Origin: Synchiropus splendidus
Lineage: Eukaryota; Chordata; Actinopteri; Syngnathiformes; Callionymidae
Length of the DNA stretch: 64,000 nucleotides
Direction: 5' to 3'
Assembly (NCBI RefSeq): GCF_027744825.2
Contig: NC_071351.1
Location: 14,831,001-14,895,000, forward strand
Below the pieces are notes generated by a model. That model made no database searches, was not told the DNA's origin, and saw only the letters and a program-made list of their open reading frames with translations. The translations under genes and the position numbers were made by a program. Below are positions 39,824 through 50,565 of the stretch, in pieces (position 1 is the first letter of the stretch; every line of letters begins with the position of its first letter).

Positions 39824-40354
39824 CTAAAGCCTGTCACTCTGAGAAGAATCGCAATTCTTCTCAGAGTGAAGAATTATGATCTTCACTCTCTTAACAGGGA
39901 TGTGTGGGCAGATGTGATGAATCAGCCTTGATAATTGCTGCAACTTGATGGAAGGATGGCGTCTCCAAAAAAAAAAAAAAAATCCAGAGTATATCAGAGG
40001 GACAGCTCGAAAACTCAAGTATGATCTGCTTGATGAAGTCACATGGCCTCCCAACATGCATGACTTTCCTAGTCAGTGATCCTGGGTGTCATTGGTCATG
40101 CTGGCTACGCAGGAGCTAAATGTGTGTTGTCGTGCTAAAGACAGTAGCCCAGTTGTTTCTCTGATGGGTGTGGAGACCCTCAAGCTCAGTCCCTCCAAAT
40201 CAAACTCATTCTCAGGTGTGACTTTGATTTTCTTCACCAGAATATCTGAAGCCACTGATGCCACTGATCTAGGAATCATGGGAATGTTTCTCGGTTCCTC
40301 TTCAGAGGGAGCGGGACCTCCGACCCAAAGGTCAGCGTTTATTTCCGAAAAAGG
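39824..40354 (-). pseudogene. Unidentified coding-like remnant
   Basis: A minus-strand frame is open from about 40354 to the stop at 40073 and has protein-like composition. After FSEINADLWVGG come segments such as SEEEPRNIPMIPRSV, ASDILVKKIKVTPENEFDLE and GLSLRVSTPIRETTG. A second minus-strand frame follows at 40057-39824 (SFRAVPLIYSG, HPSIKLQQLSRLIHHICPH). The two may be exons or frameshifted parts of one ancestral gene or transposon protein. I do not recognise the family. The lack of a start context, the internal breaks and the TE-rich setting favour a dead copy. Confidence 0.35.
39834..39869. repeat. Perfect inverted repeat, 16-bp arms, 4-base loop
   Basis: TCACTCTGAGAAGAAT (39834-39849), loop CGCA, then the exact reverse complement (39854-39869). 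It lies at the far end of the coding-like remnant. Confidence 0.9.
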
Positions 40355-40379
40355 TCAGTCAAGACGTTCAGGCGCCTTA

Positions 40380-41667
40380 ATATGACAGTCCTTTGATCTC
40401 CATCTTTGTATTTTCCAGACCCATCAAGGAGAACACCTGCCCATTTCATTGTCCCTACATTGGGTGTAACTGCTGATCACGAAACTGAAGGTAAGTCAAT
40501 GTGGTTTGACTTTAGTCAGTGGACTGGAGTCCAGTAGTGATACTAATGCCTGCCACAACTCATCAGAGATCCACAGCACATGCGGCGCCCTCATCTCCTT
40601 AAACCATCAAGATTGTGTGACCGTTCATTTGTGTAAGATAATGCTAAATAAAGCCTCGGTCTTCAAGCTTCCAATTACAAGAGTGATTCTAGAAAGAGGG
40701 GAACTCCTCTGGGCACTGCTGTCAAGCCTAACCGAGTATTTACAACACGAACATAAGGACTGTAACGTGAAAGTGTTAGTTGCGCTGCCGCTTGGAACAA
40801 TTAATAAAACGCTTGTTTGCGTCAACAATAGGATGTTGTTAGCATTAGCCCAGCGGCGGGTTTGGACCTACTATAAATCATTTTCTCAAAATCCCCTTCC
40901 TTCACAGAGTACTGCAGACATGCAATAAATACAGGCTTGTAATTACTCATCCTGGAAACATAAACAGAATGCGAGAGAGTCCCGCTAACTGTTTTCCTTG
41001 GTTATCAATCAGATCAGGTTGGACAGAGCGCAAGCCGTCTGCGTAATGTTTGAACCATTTATCTGCTCATCACTGTACTTATTACTGCATGAGGCAAATT
41101 ACTCTCTAACGACTATTTCAAGAGCTTTTTTTCTCCTAAATGTCGGACGATTCCTGCCTTGCTCATGGGTACCCAACACTGAAGCAGCTTTAAATGTTTT
41201 TTTTTCTTCACGCTATATTAAGTGTACTTAAATCCTTTTTAATAATTACAGAAATTCCTTTTTTTCCGAGCACATTTTGGGAAACTGGTATTGTTTTTCT
41301 TCACGTTTCAGAGATGCTGAGCCAGAATAGCAATCAATTTTCTTATTAAAGTATCTGTATGAAAGGAAACCAATAGCCCTGTTAAAAAAAGACTTTCTGG
41401 AATAAAAGTAAAACTATTTATGTACTTTTAATACATTTGAATGGATGCTACAGACTAGCATTGCAATTAAAATTCTGGCTTTCTGTGATTTCTAAGATGA
41501 GAAATCTGATCTCACACGCTGCCCAAGCTTTAGTTTTTAACAGGGTAAAGCATTAAAATACTTGAATGTTTTGAACAGGGAAGAAGTTAAGACATATGGG
41601 GAGTGTTTTTTTAAATCATACATGATTAGATTTATATATTTTAGAGGCGTCCCATTCATTAATTATG

Positions 41668-41757
<90 letters not shown>

Positions 41758-43380
41758 AACAATTGCTTTTTATTTTATTTCAAAAATACATGTCATTAAT
41801 GCCGTTTTTCTTCAGTCCAGACTGTATCTCTGAGCGTTGTCACCAAATGACCAAATTGCTATCAAAGTGAGATGCCAGAAGCTCCAGGAGGCGACACCAG
41901 CAGAGACTGTCACATGACCTTGCTGAGGCATTGGAGCAGCTCCAATGGCTTCTCAGGCTTCGCCAGAGTTAGTATTGGTGTCAGACCATGTGATCATCAC
42001 ATGATGATGCATGATTTTCATCAGTGTCGTTGCAGGTCTTTCCTCAAATGGTTTAAACAATGACATTAAATATGAGTGAGTCCTACTTTGGATCAAGAAG
42101 CAGGAGAGGCATGCAACAACGTACTTTTTCTTTTAGTCTGGTTGTCTTGACTGAGTTGATTCTTCATCTGCTGGTTCATCTCTAAGTGTTCTAAACCACA
42201 CGCATGAAGGAAGCAAGTGTTAATAGTTCCAGATCCATTAAGCCATGTTAGTTCATTAGTCCTCTTCCTCCACTGCAGTGGTTTGTCAGCACAGATGTGA
42301 CGGGTCCTGGCAGAGGACAGGGCTGCGTCTGATTCAGCATTTAAATGGCAGCTGCAGATGTGTCACTGATGTTTGCGCCCGCCAGTGAAGGATTTTCCAT
42401 TACTTCTCCTAAATTTATGTGGACGTAAACTCAGTGTTGGGTTTCATATTTGTGTCATAAGCCGGAGCTGAATGAGATGAGATGAGAGTATCATGCACTA
42501 CATACACTACGGCAGGCGGTTGTGGCTCCCCGGACAGTACGGGGAATGAAAGTGGAGTGAATGATAACGTGAACACATGCATGAGGTGAACAAAGGAGGA
42601 AGTGTAAGAGCAGCGCAAGCGGGAGCACCAGAGGGGGGTGAGCAGGTAGACATAGGGGTGTTACTGAAGGTTGACCAGGTGGTGGGAGAAAGGAAAGAGG
42701 GTGATCATGAAAAAATATATCTGAAAACAGAAGGTGAGCAGGGCGTACTAGAGGGTACTTTGGTGGCGTTGGGGGGGAGGAAAATGAACAGTAACATAAC
42801 AGACATGACAGTGACCGTACAGATGGAGGAAGATGTAGAATGTGCCTCTACAGTAAGGTTTCACAAGAGTCAAGTCTCTCCGACATATATTTGTCGCCAC
42901 CTTGTGGCCATTGGCACTATGAACAGCACGTTCAAGGGCTGAATTAAAACTCTGGAGGTCAAAATGGACTAAGAAGAAACCGAACTCTGACACTCTGGGA
43001 AAATAAAATACGTAAAAAGGGGCGAAAATTATAAGAATTGTTCTTCCCTTAGATCACGTTGAGATTGAATAGCAGTTGTACTGTGTTCACTGTTGGATTG
43101 AAAAAAAACCCAAAATATATCAACAACTGCACAATGCTATAAAGCAGAAGATGGTGACCATGTGCTGTAGTGTAAACAAAATACACGCATGTGCACTTAT
43201 GATAATCACACAGCAACACTTGAGCGAGGTGTGATAAGGTGAACACAATTGTTATTGAATCTATTTTGTGGAATCGTTTGTTGTGCCACAGCAGGGCGCT
43301 ATAAGAAAAAATATGAAGATAAAATTTGCGGGAAGGTAGAAATTGTGTTTCCTAATTTTAATGTTGGCCAGTCAATACGC
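40380..43380. other. Intergenic DNA without a supported gene
   Basis: Apart from the microsatellite at 41.7 kb, nothing is assigned. Two plus-strand frames (40506-40928, 140 codons; 42577-42942, 121 codons) have no domain, start context or splice logic that I would trust. Confidence 0.4.
41671..41756. repeat. Compound (AT)n(AG)n microsatellite
   Basis: About 22 AT units run directly into about 21 AG units with no interruption, so it is likely polymorphic. Confidence 0.95.
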
Positions 43381-44146
43381 CGAGAGTGGTCCTCCAAGAC
43401 CCACCTCCGCGGGAAATCTCAGCCAATCTGCATCAAGCCTCCACCACCTTCAGCTCACCTAGTTCGCGTTTGCGCATTAGTCTCTTGGTTTTGAAACTGC
43501 CGCAACCCCTGTTTGTTGGGACTAATTTTTGGGATCCAGCGTTACTTCCTGCCTCTCTTTTGACTGACTTCTGGACCTTTTTCTTCATGTGTCTCACCTG
43601 ACTGAGGCGAGCACACTAGAACTCCTATAATTTAAGCTACATACATTGTCTGGTCAAACTTTTCTAATTGTGTTTGAAGCTGCTGCGTGTCTGAGTGAAG
43701 CCGAACAAAGCCTCCTGAGCCACATAAAGTTGGTTCATGTTCCTCAAAATAACTCATCACAAACTCTGTCGACTCGCAACACTTGGCACGAACGTCCAAC
43801 CAGTACCGACGCAAGTGAAATATCAAATGAAGCTTCATTTGTCGTTGGTCACGTGATGTTAGGGTGTCATTGGTGTCAATCCTTCTTCATCCTGTTTGTG
43901 TACCTGCTGGAAGATGTTAACTAGTCTCACTCAACAGCAGCTACCGAAGTAGCTCACCAGACTTCCTTGGAGACCAACGGATCTACGAGTCTGGTTCCTG
44001 AGAGACCATCTGGACCAACACTCCCCTGCCTCTGGACCACCAAGCTCTGACGGTCACACCAGACAACTCACCTCATGCTGGGTTTATCTTTAGAATTCCT
44101 CACTGATTCTTCGTGTGAGGCTAAGAAGTGCTGCTCTCTAGCGCCC
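43381..44146. other. Probable repeat-derived DNA, unassigned
   Basis: A pyrimidine-rich segment with text such as 'ccaacactcccctgcctctg' that resembles retroelement untranslated sequence. It leads directly into the first copy of the inverted dispersed repeat. No coding part was recognised. Confidence 0.25.
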
Positions 44147-44972
44147 TCTAGAGCCTTCATGGAAACATCTCGGATCTGGAGGTTCTTCTCTCCAACATCC
44201 CAGGAATCAACACTCCACTTGTTCTCCTCTGTGATTCAAACACAGGTCAGTCCACCTTTAACTCTCCTTCCTTCCTTTCATGGAGCGACACCGATGAAGT
44301 GAAGGTGACCCTCCACAGCTCTCAGCTGGGATCTGGTCAATCTGTTGCTCCAGTTGAGTATCTGGCTTCAAACTTGTATTGAGGTGGTAGTAAAGTATAA
44401 GTACTGAAGCAAGTATCCTTCAACCTGCAGGCTTAAGAGCACGCTGGAAGAACCCAACCCCGATGCTGTTCAGGATCCACTGTGGATTGATCCTTCACAC
44501 ACTACATACCAGTGTAGTAGCAGCAGACTGGTCTCTCCATCTTCTGTCATTGCAGATGACCAGGTTGAAGTCCCGCTGACCAAAGAGGAAACCATGCCTC
44601 TTGCAGGCTGATGCTTGTGGACTTCCTGGACCATCTTCACCGTCTTCGGAGTCAAAACCAAGTGCATTGAAGACGCCTGGTTGCATGTCATGGAAATGTT
44701 TCAGTGAGAAGATCATGTTCTCCTGCTACTCCAATGCTTGAACTCCATAACTGCTGACGAACATGGTGCGGGGAGATGACTTGACTGGTTAACTCGCCCA
44801 CTGACTGGAATTAAAGAGGTCTCCAAGTCTGCAGTGACGTGGAGCCACATGGGGCAATATTTTCTGTTCATTTCCAGTGTGAAACGATCATTTGAGCTTC
44901 AACCTGATCTGCCATTTCCAGGAGTTCTTGGTCATTGGTCTGTCATGCCATTCATGAGGAGTTAGGAGCACT
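44147..44972 (+). repeat. Dispersed repeat, copy A
   Basis: Matches the reverse complement of 49862-50565 through many blocks: 'tctagagccttca', 'ggaggttcttctct', 'ccagttgagtatctg', 'attgaggtggtagtaaagta', 'gaagcaagtatccttcaacc', 'catgcctcttgcaggct', 'cctggttgcat', 'ttgagcttcaacct' and 'ccaggagttcttgg'. The blocks keep the same order with indels between them, so this is one element present twice. I do not recognise its class and neither copy encodes a clear domain. Confidence 0.8.
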
Positions 44973-45104
44973 GAGATGGAGTCAGTTGGAAACGAAGCTC
45001 ACCTGCTAATCCTGCTCACTGACTTTCTTCCACAGTGAAGTCTGATGTTTCAAATTTCACATTTCAAATACTTCATCTTCAGCATCCTTTGTTCCTTCAG
45101 TGTT

Positions 45105-46760
45105 CCTACAGGAGCCTGGAAAGGAGGAACGCACAGGGGAAAGTGATCCATGCGCTGTTATCCGACATGGGCCACGAACTCACGGAACCATGCCAGATTC
45201 CGGAGCGGGTGGTGAGTTTCTTCTTGTCACTGTACACCAGTGAGCACGCTCAGAGGCCCACACCACTGGGGGGTTCTGTCAAGAACTGCCTCAAGTGTCT
45301 GCGGAGCAGAACTCCGACCTTGAGTGACCCCTCCGGATGGAAGAACTGGAAGCCATCCTGCAGAACATGTAGGCCGGGCGGGCTCCTGGTATTGATGGAC
45401 TCACCGCCGAATTTTACAGGGCCTTCTGGGACGTCCTAGCACCAGACATCTTGGAGGTTCTGAATGAGCGTCTGGCCTCTGGTTCCTTACCAGTGTCCTG
45501 CAGGAGGGCGGTGCTTGCCCTTCTCCTGAAGAAGGGCAACCGGCAGGGCATCAGGAACTAGCGGTCCGTGTCGGTGCTGTGTGCGGATTACAGACTCCTG
45601 TCCAAGGTCCAAGCCTCCAGGCTGGGGGGGACTCATGGAGCATATTATCCACAGGCACATGTAGGTCAATGGTGGACAATATCCACCTAATTCGGGATGT
45701 TTAAGATGCCTCTGTTGTATAGTGATATTGAGAACGTCCTGAAGATCAAAAGATCAGTCTGTGTGCTCCTTTTTGACTGTGTAGAGGGGTCCGCCAGGGC
45801 TGTGCTCCGTCGGGGATGCTCTATGCACCCTCCCTTGAACCCCTCCTTCCCAAGATATGCTTGTGCCTCCAAGGTGCTGTGTTACCGGGTTTTAATGAAG
45901 ACAGATCATCAACGTAAGCAGATAAAAATCTGCTTACGTTGATGAGTGGCGTGGCGGTCTCCCAGTTCTCCCCCCAAATGTCCAGTCGGGCAGAGATGGT
46001 TTTAAATATTTCAGAGTGTTTTTAGGAAACAAAAATATAGTAAAAAAGAACTGGGAGAACGTCACAGAAAAGCTAGACGCAAAAATGTAGGCCCAGAGAA
46101 TCTTGGCGCTCTGGATCAGGAGGATCACAGGGAAGGAAAAGCACCTCCTCAATGACTATAATGAACGAAGAACTCGGACTGAGCAGCAGAGCCTCCACTG
46201 TGTGGTCCAAGAAACTAGGAGATGGATGTAGCCCACAGTGGAGGGTACTATAAGCCCCCCATGAGGAAACAGACAGATGACCTCCAGTGGAGAATTTTAC
46301 ACGGTGCAATTGCTTCTAATGCTTTTATCTCTGTTATTAATTCTACTGCTCTTAATGATTGCCCTTTTTGCCACCAAGGAGAGACTGTGTATCATGTTTT
46401 AATAGAGTGCGAGAGACTCAGGAGTTTCTTCGCTCTTTCAAAACATGTTTTTAGTCACTTTAATGTAAACATTATTGAGGGGTGTTTTTATCATGGGAGC
46501 AGGGTACAGAGCAAAAAAGAAAAAGAAAATTTTCAACTGTTAAGTTTTATTTCCGGAAAGGCAAAAATGGCAATTTATGAAAGCAGAAAAAAAACTGAGA
46601 ACAGGGAAGATCAGGAGGCCAAGGCAATATGGCTCATTGACATCAGGCAAGGCTTTGGCGGGAGTACAAGTTTTATAAACATGCAATTGATTTTCATGGT
46701 TTTAAATCGACATGCAATATTGAAAATGAATTGCATTTTGCACATTTTTAAAATAATTTG
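45105..46760 (+). mobile_element. Tx1-type L1 retrotransposon ORF2 remnant, internally deleted
   Basis: Successive frameshifted blocks follow the order of a Tx1/L1 ORF2. First, the segment before the RT (RRNAQGKVIHALLSDMGHEL, VVSFFLSLYTSEH). Next, the RT start: GRAPGIDGLTAEFY in frame-corrected form, FWDVLAPDILEVLNERLASG, SCRRAVLALLLKKGN. Then VDNIHLIRD, then LLYSDIENVLKI, and after a gap GGLPVLPP, KYFRVFLGNKN and KKNWENVTEKL. The C-terminal CPFCHQGETVYHVLIEC zinc-knuckle-like segment is at 46360-46410. The FADD/YADD catalytic block and its surroundings are missing, and many stops are present. It is therefore inactive. It begins beside copy A of the inverted repeat. Confidence 0.85.
45906..45945. 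repeat. Perfect inverted repeat, 18-bp arms, 4-base loop, inside the Tx1 relic
   Basis: The arm at 45906-45923 and its exact reverse complement at 45928-45945 flank AAAA. It falls between the SDIENVLKI-side and GGLPVLPP-side blocks of the Tx1 ORF2, exactly where the catalytic YADD region has been lost. That suggests it formed during the deletion or repair event. Confidence 0.92.
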
Positions 46761-49384
46761 ATTTTAATGTGAATGATGACGCTTTGATCCAGCAGGGGAA
46801 ACAAAATCTGCCGTCATAGACTGAAATCCCTTCCTCACCAACTGCAGTCTTCTGGTGAGGTGTTCTGGTCCTGGCCATGATGAACACCACAGTCCTGATG
46901 GTTTCTCTTGCTTAATTTTGGTTCCAGGTTTGACTCCTGCCATCTTCACGTGGTCTTGAACTCACCAGTTTTAGGAGGCTGATTTCTTCCACCAAGAACT
47001 CAAGTAGACTGACGCCTCTTCTGTTGTTGAATCCCCTCTGTCTCTGCACCCTGTTGTGTCCTGCTCCTGTGGACTGTCAGGATTTCCTAAATCCGACTCT
47101 GTATTTTCCTCCTGAGAAGGATCAGGATGCTGGAAGGGGGCAGTGATGGTGAGTCCATCCTAGCTTCATCCACTATTCTCTCTCATGTTCCTCAATATTT
47201 GGAGAGTGGTCCACAAAAAGCTCGCTGCCGTCGCTCCTCTCACGCCTCTTTGTCGTTACAGAGGAACATGTGGACCCAAATGGAGTCTTGTTTGACTGGC
47301 AGCTTCAGCAGCAGCTACTGTTTCAATAAAGTACTTTGATTCTGAGGTGCACATGTCTCTTACTGTGGTGAAATGTACTGGAGTAAAAATCCTCACTGAA
47401 GTTGCTTCTGTACTCCAGTACTGTTGTTTCACACCTGGTTCTACAGAGTTGGTCACACTGTTGGTCCTCCTGAGGTACTTCTACTGTGATCTATCCAGAG
47501 AGCATAGAAGATACCAGATCAGTCTGTAGATGTTCTGAACATGACCTACATGGTATGTTCATCTATAGCAATGTCTTGTGTTGAAGTGTAAAACTCATTT
47601 CAAACCACAATAATCGTTTAAAAACCATTTCTCATTGTCACATCACTTTGTCTCTTCTATACCCAGTGATTCATTACTGTGTATCATTGAATCAAAGGTT
47701 TAGGGCCCAAATAATGAGTCTTGTTGAACTCCACTGTCACGGTTCTGGTGCTGCTCCGTCTGCTTCTAAGGTTGCTCTGTTCCTCTTCAGTCACAGCAGT
47801 TTTCAACACAACACACTCATGAGGTAGTCTTTCTGAGACTTGGAGCAACATTGAAGAACATTCACTCCCTTCATCGTCTCAGGTGTTCACAGTAGTTTTC
47901 AAAACACTAACAAGTCACTGTCTTGCTCTGAAGACTTGATACTGCATTCAACATTTCTCTCCTCCACAGTCTCAGTCACACACCTCCATATCATCAACAA
48001 ACATCATAGTCCATGAGAATCCTCTCTAACCTCATCACCACAGCAAACACAAGCTGAGCTCTGGTCTCTCTCACCTCACCTCTCTGACTGCTGATATAGA
48101 CTTTCTGTACAATGATAACTGCTGCTGCTCTCTGACCTCTATTCACTCTTTAGCATTTGATCACAGTGAATTGGGCATCTTTTTTCCCGTCCCCATCACA
48201 AAATCATCAGCAAACATGTGACATCTCTCTGGGCCCATCCCTCACCATAGCACAAAACAGCTGAGCTCTGCTCTCGCCTTTGTCCTCATCCATTGTTTAA
48301 TACTCAAACTGTACTTTCTTCCATTCCTTTCTAGTTTTGAGTCATGACTTATTTCAGGGTGTAAAGTCCTCCATTTCTGAAACAATACTTTGTGACATGC
48401 TGCAACGTAGGCTGAAATAAATCTAAAGACAAGAGTCTCCTGTCGATACAAATCTGTCTGCCGAATATAGTCACCTTCCTTTGTTGCTGTTTATTATTGA
48501 GGCTTTTGAGTTGAGTGTGCCTGTTTATTTCATCTTCTGCTAGGCTTCACCACAGGGATTCTCAGTCAGTTTTCTTTTGAGAAATGTAATCTGCTTTTAT
48601 TTTATTAAACGATTCTGATTTTTTTTCTGCCCTTATGTTTGAGTCATGACTTCTTTTTTTCCATTTTGGGTGCTTGTGTTGATATCCACTTCTTGTCTTT
48701 TTTTTGCCCCCCTTCACCTATATTTGATCTGTTCTTCGTAGAGTAGTTGACATGGTTTCTTTAATCTCCTCTGACCAGTTTGGTTTTATGCCTTGGGGTG
48801 AAATAAATTGTCTTGTGTCATTGCTTCTTCAGTCTTTGACCGTTGTGATTCTGTGTCTCTACAAATGCCACTGAGGTGGCAGAAGAGACGCAGGACATCA
48901 TAAGTGAATAAATAAAAGCAGACAGCAGTAAGGTTTCCGCCGGTCAGAGTGTCCAGACCGATTGCTCTGGAGGAAGCTTCTGATCAGAGTTCCGTATCAT
49001 GAACGGAACACACAGTTCCATGGCAGCTGAGGTAAGTTTAGCGCCCGGCTTTTACAGTGCCCAGTTTCTGCCCGAGGACTTTCCTGCCCAAGCGAAGTGC
49101 TCCGCTCGCCACCAAGCATCGAGTCTCTGTACTCGGAACTTCAGATGTTTTTGCAGGACAAAGGCGGGTCTGCAACTTTATACCTCGGCTTGCGGATGAA
49201 GGCCGAGATTGTGTCTCCCACGGCCAGGAGGATGTCGGGGCCAACAACGCGTTGTTGCACCACGGAAGTCCGTTGAACCGTGACGCATGGCAAGTGGTGA
49301 GTGACTCCTCTTTTCCTTCACATTTATGTGAATCCATGGTATATGCTGGCACTGCGAATAAACTAGAAAGGAAGAAGCCCTTTC
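46761..49384. other. Non-coding DNA, possibly TE-derived
   Basis: No supported gene. A GC-richer piece (about 48930-49380) contains ATGAACGGAACACACAGTTC followed by GAG|GTAAGT, which mimics a short first exon. With the DIRS relic directly downstream, it is better read as the 5' part of that element or of another TE. Confidence 0.35.
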
Positions 49385-49610
49385 CAGCATGAACCTCCAC
49401 TGTGGAATCGTGTGGACTGGTTGATGATGGAAATTCCATCCAGAACCCTCCCTCTGTCGAACTTCGCGCAGATATGGGAGGATCGGTGCCTGGCTTTATC
49501 CAGGTGGATAAAACGAATACTAAAGGGGGGGTATGCACTCCAGTTCAAATGTCAACCCACTCAGTTCAACAGGGTTTTAATGACCCAGCTGGAGACAGAA
49601 TAAGTACAGA
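49385..49610 (+). mobile_element. DIRS-type retrotransposon RT fragment
   Basis: One frame (49412-49603) reads MDWLMMEIPSRTLPLSNFAQ and then RCLALSRWIKRILKGGYALQ, FKCQPTQFNRVLMTQLETE. It corresponds to the segment just upstream of the RT fingers in DIRS/Ngaro elements ('W....I..GY.LQF...P..F..V'). The palm motifs, RNase H and tyrosine recombinase are absent, so it is a short inactive piece. The assignment rests on pattern memory of the family. Confidence 0.55.
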
Positions 49611-49861
49611 GGGACGTTTTAGGGACAGTTACTCGACCCCAATCTGAAGTAGATGGGACCTGAAATTTAACTGCCCGAAGAAGCATTAGGAGCTGACGAG
49701 AACAAGCAAAATACTGAAAATTAGCATGTGTTCAGAGGTCAACCCTTAGAGGGCGGATTCTACACAGCCTTGTGCATCTCAGAGGTCCTCTGACATCCAT
49801 CACAGAAGCCACAGATAGATGAAAGGTGGACTTGTGTAGAAGCAATACAGTACAGTACAGT

Positions 49862-50565
49862 AGGTGGCTCTCCTCACTCCACATGAATGTCGTCACAGAC
49901 CCACAACATCCAAGAACTTCTGGAAAAGGCACAATAGGTTGAAGCTCAAATGAACAGAGAAAAGGTGGATCCATGTCACTGTCACTCTCTACGCTCCATG
50001 GTCATCAGCAGTAATGGAGTTCAAGTACTGAAGATTCAAGGGAACAGGATCTTCTCACTCAAAGGTGCTGAAATATGCGATGATATGCAACCAGGCATCC
50101 TAAATGCACTCGATTCTGGTCCAGGAGATGGAGGAGATGTCCAGAAAAGCCTGCAAGAGGCATGGTTTCCCCTCGGTTTGGTCAGATGAACTTTGACCTG
50201 GGCATCTGCAATGGGAGAGACCAGTGTGCAACTATGACAGTGGTATGTAGTGTGTGAACGCTCAAACCACAGTGGGCTCTTCCCGCGTGCTCTTGAGTCT
50301 GCAGGTTGAAGGATACTTGCTTCAGTAGTTTTACTTTACTACCACCTCAATACACACAATACAATTGAAGTCAGATACTCAACTGGAATAGCAGATGGAA
50401 CACTTCACTGCAGCTGTCCAAAGAAAAGCAGTTGGTTTGTTCGATCCAAGAGAGTTTGAGGAAAGGAAGGAGAGTGAAACTCACCTGGACAGGTGGACTC
50501 ACCTGTATTGGAGAAGAGAGAAGAACCTCCACTGGATCTGGGACATTATCCTGAAGGCTCTAGAA
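49862..50565 (-). repeat. Dispersed repeat, copy B (inverted relative to copy A)
   Basis: Reverse-complement counterpart of 44147-44972 with conserved block order. The shortest-diverged part is 'gaagcaagtatccttcaacc', which appears here as 'ggttgaaggatacttgcttc' near 50306. It starts near an (ACAGT)n micro-run at 49846-49862. Confidence 0.8.

Noticed and set aside
40506..40928. 140-codon plus-strand open frame
   Set aside because: No recognisable family, no paired exons, and the downstream sequence is ordinary AT-rich DNA.
48999..49031. Possible short first coding exon: ATG frame followed by GAG|GTAAGT
   Set aside because: No downstream exon continues it, and it sits directly in front of a DIRS-type fragment, so a TE origin is more likely.
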